A DNA stretch of 6,116 bases, taken from the NCBI GenBank assembly GCA_023247285.1, contig JAHFGU010000097.1, forward strand, positions 1-6,116. Direction: 5' to 3'. A program made the position numbers and the translations under genes. Below are positions 1 to 6,116 of this stretch, in pieces. This stretch comes from Candidatus Omnitrophota bacterium (GTDB taxonomy: Bacteria > Omnitrophota > Koll11 > Aquiviventales > Aquiviventaceae). The notes under the pieces are model-generated. The model did no database searches, was not told the origin of the DNA, and saw nothing but the letters and a program-made list of their open reading frames with translations. Within the stretch, counting starts at the first letter, position 1; each line of letters starts with the position of its first letter.

Positions 1-480
1 CACGCCGCGGCCGGTGAGCGCATTGAGGTACGCGGCCAGCGTGGCCACGAGCGTCTTGCCTTCGCCGGTCGCCATCTCGGCGATCTTGCCTTCGTGCAGC
101 ACCATGCCGCCGAGGAGCTGCACGTCGAAGTGGCGCATGTTGCGCGTGCGGCGCGCCGCCTCGCGGACCACGGCGAAGGCCTCCGGCAGGATCGCCTCGA
201 GCGCGCGCTGCTGGACTGCGCGCCGCTCCTTGCGGAGGGCGACGCGCTGATCCGGGTCGAGCTCGTACCACTCGAGGCTCGAGGGCGTGATGAAGGTGCG
301 GCCGGCTAGCGTCTGGCCCAGCCGTTGGCGAAACTCGTCGGTCTTGGCGCGCAGCTGCGCGTCGGAGAGGCGCTGGATCTCCGGCTCGAACCGGTTGATG
401 CGCTCCACCACCGGCCACAGCCTCCGCCGCGTCCGCTCGTGGTGCGTCCCGATGATTTTTTGGAGGACCCAGTTAACCAT
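1..480 (-). CDS. secA: Protein translocase ATPase SecA, N-terminal 160 residues (3' end of gene outside window)
   Basis: SecA is the cytosolic ATPase that pushes preproteins through the SecYEG channel. The first 54 residues ([11 protein letters not shown], then [12 protein letters not shown] and [12 protein letters not shown]) align without gaps to the start of E. coli SecA, which fixes the ATG at 480. Next come [14 protein letters not shown] (99-112), [22 protein letters not shown] (115-136) and the Walker A motif ATGEGKT (137-143, K142). The reading frame runs off the left edge inside NBD1, so Walker B and later domains are not seen. K142 corresponds to E. coli K108: a charged insertion of about 34 residues lies between residues 54 and 99. 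No Shine-Dalgarno sequence precedes the ATG. The gene follows prfB by 51 nt, a gap filled by half of an inverted repeat, so it may be co-transcribed with prfB. Identification is secure; only the fate of the C-terminus is unknown. Confidence 0.96.
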   Translation of the reverse strand, partial: MVNWVLQKIIGTHHERTRRRLWPVVERINRFEPEIQRLSDAQLRAKTDEFRQRLGQTLAGRTFITPSSLEWYELDPDQRVALRKERRAVQQRALEAILPEAFAVVREAARRTRNMRHFDVQLLGGMVLHEGKIAEMATGEGKTLVATLAAYLNALTGRGV

Positions 481-531
481 GATGGCGAAGGGCTTGAGAC
501 ATGAGACAAGAGACGGGGGACATGTGCGGCG

Positions 532-1687
<1,156 letters not shown>

Positions 1688-1710
1688 CGGAGGAATTAGT
1701 GTAACAGGAG

Positions 1711-1773
1711 AATTCGGGGACAGCCACCGAATTCAGGAGTCGACACGTGGAATGCGGCGGCTGTCCCCGAATT
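1711..1773. repeat. GGGGACAG-type inverted repeat between the HD-GYP gene and prfB
   Basis: AATTCGGGGACAGCC (1711-1725) is perfectly inverted as GGCTGTCCCCGAATT (1759-1773), giving 15-nt arms around a 33-nt interior. A second, nested hairpin is possible on the left: GAATTCGG (1710-1717) pairs with CCGAATTC (1727-1734). The right arm touches the TAA stop codon of the HD-GYP gene (1774-1772), and the left arm ends 23 nt before the prfB ATG. The element therefore forms most of the leader or promoter region of prfB. The arrangement of two inverted units with alternative hairpins resembles a REP/REPIN-type element, but no transposase gene is in the window to link it to. Confidence 0.85.
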
Positions 1774-3244
1774 ATTTCGAAGGGGCGGCGGCGTCCTGGT
1801 GCTGCTCTTTGCGGGCGAGCACCCGCAGGAACGCTTGGACGACCTGCGCATCGAACTGCTGGCCGGATAACCGCTGGAGCTCGGCCTTCGCTGTTTCGAC
1901 CGGCAGCCGTTTGCGGTACGGCCGGTCGGTGACCATGGAGTCGTAGCTGTCCGCCACGGTGAGAATCCGGGCGCCCAAGGGGATCGCCTCGCCGGCGAGC
2001 TGGTCCGGATACCCGGCGCCGTCAACCCGTTCGTGGTGGTGGCGGACCAGGCTCACCACCCGCTGCAGCGACCGCACCGGCTTGACGATCGCTTCGCCGA
2101 TCACGGAATGCTGCTGCATGATGCGCTTCTCATCGGCCGTGAGCGCCGCCTGCTTGAGCAGGATTTCGTCCTTGATGCCGATCTTGCCGATGTCATGGAG
2201 CACGCCGCCGTCGTTGAGTATGCGGAGCGTCTCCGCGTCCAGCTCCATTTCCTCGCCGATCTGGCTGGCGTAGAAGCCGACCCGCTTGGAATGGCCGGCG
2301 CTGTACGGGTCCTTGGCCTCCACGGCCAGCGCCAGCGCCATGATCGTCTCGAGGTAGGTCCGCTCGACGTCCATGTTCAGCCGGTAGTTCTCGATGGCCA
2401 CCGCCACCTGCGAGCTGATGCTGGAGAGCAGCATCTCGTCGTCGTCGGCAAACGGCTTGGACAAGTCGCTCCGCAGCACCGAGAGCACGCCGATCGGCTT
2501 GTCCCGCAGCTTGAGGGGCACGCTGAGGACCGCGTGGTCGCCGGTTTCGGTGTTGGAGAACCCGAGGGCGGAGGCGAGCGCGCGGCCGCGCATCGGCCGG
2601 CCTTCGCGGGCCACCCAGCCCGGCACCCCGTCCCCCAGCTTCAGGCGGAAGGCGGGATCGGCGGTCTGGCCGTTCGTGGACCATGTGGTTTTCACCGTCA
2701 GCTCCTGCCGCTCGCCGTCGACCAGCATGAGCGTGCCCATCTGGGCTTCCATCGCCGCCGTGCTGTTTTCCAGGATGAGCGTCATGAGGTTGTCGATGCC
2801 CTCGTAGCTGTTGATCGCCGTGCCGATGCGGGAGAGCAGCCGCTTCACGAGCTGGCGCGAGGACTCCAGCTCTTCGATCTTGTGCTCCAGCTCGTGGGTG
2901 ATGCGGTTGAAGGAGCGGGCCAGCTCGCCGATCTCATTGTGCTCGCTGACCTCGATCTCCTCCGTCAACTGGCCGGTCGCCAGCGCCCGGGCCTTTTCCG
3001 CGACGGTGAGGACGGAGTGGATCATGTGGCGCACGATGAAATACCCGACGAACGCGGAGCCGGCGATTGGAAAGAGCGCGAAGCCGAGCTCCACCTTGGT
3101 GGCCATGGACCAGACGATGAGCAGGATGGGGATGAAGGACATGAAGCCGAAGGCCATGGCCAGCTTCCGTTCCAGGCGCTCTTCCTGGAGGGGCACTAGG
3201 CGAAATTTTCCCTTCGGTTGTGCGAATGGCTGGTTCGCGCTCAT
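1772..3244 (-). CDS. Membrane HAMP-GAF-HD-GYP protein, probable cyclic-di-GMP phosphodiesterase
   Basis: 490 residues with the ATG at 3244. Two hydrophobic segments (about 29-48 and 52-72) are separated by only a few residues, so there is almost no periplasmic sensor. A HAMP-like linker with EIGELARSFN follows (about 73-125), then a short coiled coil, a GAF domain (about 150-288, DGVPGWVAREG and KPIGVLSVLRS) and a C-terminal HD-GYP domain (about 297-480). Metal and signature residues are visible: H318, H350-D351 with K354, H379, H403-H404, D408-G-A-G-Y-P413 and D432 in ADSYDSM followed by DRPYR. HD-GYP domains hydrolyse c-di-GMP to pGpG or GMP; the input is probably a small ligand at GAF. There is no GGDEF domain. 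An in-frame GTG at 3292 would add 16 residues but lies upstream of the predicted transcription start, so ATG 3244 is preferred. Neither start has a clear Shine-Dalgarno. The physiological output is unknown. Confidence 0.9.
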   Translation of the reverse strand: MSANQPFAQPKGKFRLVPLQEERLERKLAMAFGFMSFIPILLIVWSMATKVELGFALFPIAGSAFVGYFIVRHMIHSVLTVAEKARALATGQLTEEIEVSEHNEIGELARSFNRITHELEHKIEELESSRQLVKRLLSRIGTAINSYEGIDNLMTLILENSTAAMEAQMGTLMLVDGERQELTVKTTWSTNGQTADPAFRLKLGDGVPGWVAREGRPMRGRALASALGFSNTETGDHAVLSVPLKLRDKPIGVLSVLRSDLSKPFADDDEMLLSSISSQVAVAIENYRLNMDVERTYLETIMALALAVEAKDPYSAGHSKRVGFYASQIGEEMELDAETLRILNDGGVLHDIGKIGIKDEILLKQAALTADEKRIMQQHSVIGEAIVKPVRSLQRVVSLVRHHHERVDGAGYPDQLAGEAIPLGARILTVADSYDSMVTDRPYRKRLPVETAKAELQRLSGQQFDAQVVQAFLRVLARKEQHQDAAAPSK

Positions 3245-3278
3245 GCGTTGCGCCGCGCCGGTAACGCGGGCATTCAAA

Positions 3279-3308
3279 AGTATACCTGACACGATGCAAC
3301 GCTAACAA
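3279..3308 (-). promoter_or_regulatory. Predicted sigma70-type promoter of the HD-GYP gene
   Basis: On the minus strand, TTGTTA (3308-3303) is separated by 18 nt from TATACT (3284-3279). Both are close to the -35 and -10 consensus, and they lie in a locally AT-rich stretch of a GC-rich region. Transcription would begin near 3272, leaving a leader of about 28 nt before ATG 3244. This excludes the GTG at 3292 as a start from this promoter and suggests transcription independent of uvrC and the alkyltransferase. Confidence 0.55.
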
Positions 3309-3337
3309 ACGGTACGCAGCATTAAGGGTGCCGATGG

Positions 3338-3661
3338 CTACGGGCGCCAGCCTTCACGGAGGAGGCGGGCGCGCTTGCGCGCAACACCGCGGGCGAACCC
3401 CCCGAGGGCGCCATCCGAGCGGACCACGCGGTGGCAGGGCACGACTGGCGTCCTTCGACCCGGCTCAGGACGCCGCCCTGAGCAAAGTCGAAGGGGCGGC
3501 GCGTAAGGATTCCGATGCAGCGCATTGCCGACGGCGCGGGCCAGGCGCCGGTCGCCAAGCTGCGCGGCGACCCAGGCGTAGGAGCGCGTCTGGCCGGGCG
3601 GAATCCGCCGCACGACGGCATAGACCGCCTCCTCGAACGGAGTGGGCTGCCGGCGGCTCAT
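3338..3661 (-). CDS. Short O6-alkylguanine-DNA alkyltransferase (MGMT/Ogt domain) with a palindromic-element insertion
   Basis: 107 residues, only the C-terminal DNA-binding and active-site domain of the MGMT family. Known members transfer the alkyl group from O6-alkylguanine in DNA to their own cysteine. Visible hallmarks are FEEAVYAVVRRIPPGQTRSYAWVA (9-32; Tyr28), the helix-turn-helix arginine finger R42 in ARAVGNAL, hinge Asn51, active site V-P-C76-H77-R-V, GGFARG (87-92) and E103-G. The cysteine is present, unlike in ATL proteins, which have Trp there. Normally about 8 residues separate the hinge Asn from the active Cys (N137 to C145 in human MGMT); here there are 25. The extra 17 residues contain the repeat translated as PLRLCSGRRPEPGRR (56-70). 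The ATG overlaps the uvrC stop as ATGA, so translation is probably coupled. The N-terminal domain of Ogt/Ada is absent. Repair activity with this insertion is plausible but unproven. Confidence 0.85.
   Translation of the reverse strand: MSRRQPTPFEEAVYAVVRRIPPGQTRSYAWVAAQLGDRRLARAVGNALHRNPYAPPLRLCSGRRPEPGRRTPVVPCHRVVRSDGALGGFARGVARKRARLLREGWRP
3452..3494. repeat. 43-nt palindromic element, copy 1, in frame inside the alkyltransferase gene
   Basis: On the plus strand: CCTTCGAC (3452-3459), three unpaired bases, GCTCAGG (3463-3469), loop ACGCCGC, CCTGAGC (3477-3483), three unpaired bases, GTCGAAGG (3487-3494). Fifteen base pairs are possible. It aligns without gaps to copy 2 at 4124-4166 with 7 differences, mostly at the 3x3 internal mismatch, and the two copies share the loop. 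It encodes residues 56-70 of the alkyltransferase, in a different reading frame from copy 2. Confidence 0.92.
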
Positions 3662-5172
3662 GACGCCGGCATCCGAAACGTGCGGATCCGCGGCCGGCCG
3701 AGGCGCTCGAGCACGGCCTCGGCGACGGCGCGGCTGACCCCGGCGACGCGCGCGACCGCTTCCGGCGCAGCCCGGCCGAGCCGGCTCGTGGAACCGAAGT
3801 GCGCCAGCAGCCGGGCCGCTTTCTTGGGGCCGATGCCGCGGATCTGGTGCAGCGCTGAATCGGCGACGGTCTTGCCGTGGAGCAGCCGGTAATACGCGAT
3901 GGCGAACCGGTGCGCCTCATCGCGCAGGCGCTGGATCAGGTGCAGCACCGGCGAGCTGGGCAGCAGGAGAATCGGCTCCGGCTCGTCGGGGAGGAAGATC
4001 TGCTCGAACCGCTTGGCCAGGCCGATGACGGGCAGCGACAGCGTGAGCGCTGCCAGCTCGTCGCGGGCGGCGTTGAGCTGGCCCTTGCCCCCGTCGATGA
4101 GGACCAGATCCGGCAGCGGCAGTCCCTCGACGTTGCTCGGGACGCCGCCCTGAGCAGGGTCGAAGGGCGGCAGCCGGGCGGCGAGCGTGCCGCTGTAGCG
4201 GCGGCGGATCACCTCCCGCATCATGCGGTAGTCGTCGATGCCCTGCACCGTCTTGATCCGGAACCGGCGGTAGTGCGCCTTCCGGGGCTGGGCGTCGACG
4301 AACACCACCATGGAGCCGACCGCGAACCGGCCGAACAGGTTGGAGATGTCGAACGCCTCGATGCGGCGCGGCAGCTTCGGCAGCCGCAGCGCCTGCTGGA
4401 GCTGCTCGAGCGGGCCGGCGGCGGACGAGGACCGGCGGGCGGCGATCACTGAGGACAGCGCCTGGATCTGGTTGCGGATCCGGGCCGCCTCCTCGAACCG
4501 CCGGTCCCTGGCCGCCTGCTCCATCCGCCGGGCGAGCTCCTTGAGGAGCTGCGCGCGCTCGCCGCGCAGGAACGCGGCCAGGTCCTGGGCCAGTCGCCGA
4601 TACTGCGCCTCGGACACGTAGCCGGCGCAGGGCGCTAGGCACTGGCCGAGATGATATTCCAGGCACGGTGCTGTCGGCATGGCAGCGCAGGCGCGCAGCG
4701 GGAAGACGCGCCGCAGGAAGCGCACCGCCTCGTGCATCAGCCCGGCGTCGGTAAATGGCCCGAAATACTCCGCGCCGTCGGCCTGACGGCGGCGGGTCAG
4801 CACCAGCCTGGGGAACGGCTCGCGCGTGAGCTTCAGCATCGGATAGCTCTTGTCGTCGCGGAACGCGACGTTGTAGCGCGGATGCCGCTCGCGGATGAGC
4901 TGGGCCTCAATGAGCAGCGCCTCGGCTTCGCTCGCCGCCGGGCGCACCTCGAGGTCAACGACCTGCTTCATGAGGTGGGTGATGCGCGGCGCTAGCGGGG
5001 CGGCCGCCCCGTGGAGGCGGAAGTACGAGGCCACCCGCTTACGGAGGCTCACCGCCTTGCCGACGTAGAGCAGCGCCCCGCGCGCGTCCTTGAACAGGTA
5101 CACGCCGGGCGCGTCCGGCAGCGCGGCTACTCGTTCGACAAGCGGTGGAGCAGCGGCAGGGTGCGGAGCCAT
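3658..5172 (-). CDS. uvrC: Excinuclease ABC subunit C (UvrC), shortened central region
   Basis: UvrC makes both incisions in nucleotide excision repair after UvrA/UvrB damage recognition. The protein has 504 residues. The GIY-YIG nuclease covers about 20-100 (PGVYLF, LLYVGKAVSLRKRV, catalytic-type E89). Cysteines C162, C170, C178 and C182 match the known Fe-S ligand set. A UVR motif lies at about 207-241 (RRFEEAARIRNQI). The RNase H-like domain has D275 (FDISN), D314, D360 (LIDGGKGQ) and H421 (RDEAHRFAI), counterparts of E. coli D399, D438, D466 and H538. Tandem helix-hairpin-helix motifs follow at 441-495. The family is usually near 600 residues; here about 120 are missing between the UVR motif and D275, while residues 336-350 are extra, from a palindromic repeat. 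ATG 5172 is chosen because AGAAGG precedes it by 7 nt; ATG 5214 lies in frame with a weaker site. The gene overlaps the end of murJ by 46 nt. Confidence 0.95.
   Translation of the reverse strand: MAPHPAAAPPLVERVAALPDAPGVYLFKDARGALLYVGKAVSLRKRVASYFRLHGAAAPLAPRITHLMKQVVDLEVRPAASEAEALLIEAQLIRERHPRYNVAFRDDKSYPMLKLTREPFPRLVLTRRRQADGAEYFGPFTDAGLMHEAVRFLRRVFPLRACAAMPTAPCLEYHLGQCLAPCAGYVSEAQYRRLAQDLAAFLRGERAQLLKELARRMEQAARDRRFEEAARIRNQIQALSSVIAARRSSSAAGPLEQLQQALRLPKLPRRIEAFDISNLFGRFAVGSMVVFVDAQPRKAHYRRFRIKTVQGIDDYRMMREVIRRRYSGTLAARLPPFDPAQGGVPSNVEGLPLPDLVLIDGGKGQLNAARDELAALTLSLPVIGLAKRFEQIFLPDEPEPILLLPSSPVLHLIQRLRDEAHRFAIAYYRLLHGKTVADSALHQIRGIGPKKAARLLAHFGSTSRLGRAAPEAVARVAGVSRAVAEAVLERLGRPRIRTFRMPAS
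4124..4166. repeat. 43-nt palindromic element, copy 2, in frame inside uvrC
   Basis: Same architecture and orientation as the copy at 3452-3494: CCCTCGAC, GTT, GCTCGGG, loop ACGCCGC, CCTGAGC, AGG, GTCGAAGG. It encodes UvrC residues 336-350 (PFDPAQGGVPSNVEG). The spacing from D314 to D360 is 46 residues, against 28 between the matching E. coli residues D438 and D466. About 18 residues are therefore additional here, and the element accounts for most of them. Confidence 0.92.
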
Positions 5173-6116
5173 CGAAGCGCCTTCTGGAATTCCTGCACGC
5201 GCAACATCAGACATGCGACCGCATACCACCCCAGGCCGGCCACGATCGCCGCCCCCAGGGCGCCTGCTGCCGACAGCGGGGCCAGCAGCCGCCACGTAAG
5301 CCAGCAGCCGGCAGCCATCAGCGCTGAGGCGCCGGCCATGCGGAGCCACGGCCCTGCCACCACCTCCAGGAGCGGCAGGCCCAACCGACGCTCCAACGCC
5401 CGCAGCAGCCGATAGGCGTTCAGGCTGTTGCTCATGGCGGCCGCCAGGGCCAGGCCGTTGAGCCGCAGCGGCCACATCAACGCCACGCTCAGCACGACGT
5501 TGGCCAGCAGGGATTCCACCGCCAGCCGGACCGGCACGCGCGTCTCGCGCAGCGCGTAAAATCCCCCGGAGCAAATTTTGCTGACCGTGAACGCCAGCAG
5601 CCCGAGCGCGTAGCACGCCAGCGCCTGCGCCGTCATCACGGTGGCGCGGTGGTCGAACGCGCCCCGCTCAAACAGCGTCTCCACGATCGGCCGCGCCAGC
5701 ACGATGAGGCCGGCCGCCGACGGCAGCACGACCATGCCCACCATGCGCAGCACCGACACCAGCGTCGCCTGGAACTCGGCGATGTCCCGGCGCGCCGCAT
5801 GCGCGGAGAGCGCGGGCAGGCTCGCCTGCGCAGACGCGGTCCCGAAGACGGCCAGCGGCAGCTGCACGAGCCGGTTGGCGAAATACAGCGCCGCCACCGC
5901 CCCTTCTCCGACGACGGCCGACAAGGAGGCCAGCGCAGTGTCCACCACCACGCTGAGCTGATACGCGGCCGAGCCGACGGTGCGCGGGCCAAGCAGCCGC
6001 AGCACGTCGCCTGCGCCGGGGTGGCGCCACCGCCAGCCCCAGCGGAACCCGGCCCGCATCGCGGCGGGCACTTGGATGGCCACCTGCACCGCGCCGCCGA
6101 TGAGCACGCCCCACGC
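5127..6116 (-). CDS. murJ: Lipid II flippase MurJ (MviN), C-terminal 329 residues (5' end outside window)
   Basis: MurJ moves lipid II across the inner membrane for peptidoglycan synthesis. The frame is open at the right edge and begins with AWGVLIGGAVQ, a typical mid-protein MurJ stretch. Fragment residues 53-64 carry LSVVVDTALAS (D59), followed by ALYFANRLVQLPLAVFG (R82), ASLPALS and LFERGAF, the family core. Successive hydrophobic segments separated by short basic loops continue to the end. The full family has about 510 residues and 14 transmembrane helices; this fragment should hold roughly the last eight. It ends at TAG 5129-5127, within the first 46 nt of uvrC, implying co-transcription with the downstream repair genes. 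The functional link between cell-wall lipid flipping and DNA repair is probably only operonic. Confidence 0.93.
   Translation of the reverse strand, partial: AWGVLIGGAVQVAIQVPAAMRAGFRWGWRWRHPGAGDVLRLLGPRTVGSAAYQLSVVVDTALASLSAVVGEGAVAALYFANRLVQLPLAVFGTASAQASLPALSAHAARRDIAEFQATLVSVLRMVGMVVLPSAAGLIVLARPIVETLFERGAFDHRATVMTAQALACYALGLLAFTVSKICSGGFYALRETRVPVRLAVESLLANVVLSVALMWPLRLNGLALAAAMSNSLNAYRLLRALERRLGLPLLEVVAGPWLRMAGASALMAAGCWLTWRLLAPLSAAGALGAAIVAGLGWYAVACLMLRVQEFQKALRWLRTLPLLHRLSNE
5180..5185 (-). promoter_or_regulatory. uvrC: Ribosome binding site of uvrC
   Basis: AGAAGG on the minus strand ends 7 nt before ATG 5172, inside the murJ coding sequence. It decides the start against the upstream in-frame ATG at 5214. 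It is the only convincing Shine-Dalgarno sequence in the window. Confidence 0.7.

Noticed and set aside
1688..1723. Possible prfB promoter with TACACT as -10
   Set aside because: No acceptable -35 at the right distance, and the start point would fall almost at the ATG.
2033..3199. 388-codon open frame on the plus strand
   Set aside because: It lies wholly opposite the HD-GYP gene, has the His/Arg/Gly-rich composition of an antisense shadow in GC-rich DNA, and shows no domain. The minus-strand product has full conserved motifs.
3242..3273. Ten-codon leader ORF (MPALPARRNA) whose stop overlaps the HD-GYP ATG as ATGA
   Set aside because: Its ATG lies at about the predicted transcription start with no ribosome binding site, so translation is unlikely.
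3452..4166. CRISPR-like direct repeats
   Set aside because: Only two copies 629 nt apart, each within conserved coding sequence, with no spacers or cas genes.
3658..5616. 652-residue UvrC starting at 5616
   Set aside because: The first 148 codons are antisense-like filler overlapping murJ in another frame. Homology to UvrC begins only around VERVAALPDAPGVY, just after ATG 5172.

Overview
The window is a GC-rich bacterial chromosome segment in which every supported gene lies on the minus strand. In transcription order (right to left) they are murJ (3' part), uvrC, a short O6-alkylguanine-DNA alkyltransferase, a membrane HAMP-GAF-HD-GYP signalling protein, prfB (release factor 2) and secA (5' part). 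All are core or near-core bacterial genes, so this is conserved chromosome rather than an island. Lipid II flippase and a membrane c-di-GMP-type phosphodiesterase fit a walled, free-living bacterium. The phylum is not fixed by the sequence. The SecA N-terminus has an insertion and a MATGEGKT Walker A motif, which recall Bacteroidetes, PVC and Omnitrophota-like lineages more than Proteobacteria. That is a weak inference.

Layout: murJ (5127-6116, open at the right edge) overlaps uvrC (3658-5172) by 46 nt. uvrC overlaps the alkyltransferase gene (3338-3661) by the ATGA tetranucleotide, so these three look like one translationally coupled unit. A 93-nt gap holds a good sigma70-like promoter for the HD-GYP gene (1772-3244). 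An 84-nt gap made largely of an inverted repeat precedes prfB (532-1687). prfB must be read through an in-frame UGA by the classical programmed +1 frameshift. A second inverted repeat spans the prfB stop codon and the 51-nt gap before secA (1-480, open at the left edge).

The most unusual feature is a set of small palindromic elements from three families, all touching coding sequence. Two copies of a 43-nt CCTTCGAC/GTCGAAGG palindrome are inserted in frame in uvrC and in the adjacent alkyltransferase gene. They are read in different frames, add about 18 and 17 residues, and lie 10 and 6 residues before a catalytic residue. A GAGAC-rich palindrome supplies the last residues and stop codon of RF2. 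A GGGGACAG palindrome abuts the HD-GYP stop codon and fills most of the prfB leader. This resembles the protein-coding palindromic elements described in Rickettsia, but the sequence family here is different. UvrC also lacks roughly 120 residues between its UVR motif and its RNase H-like domain.
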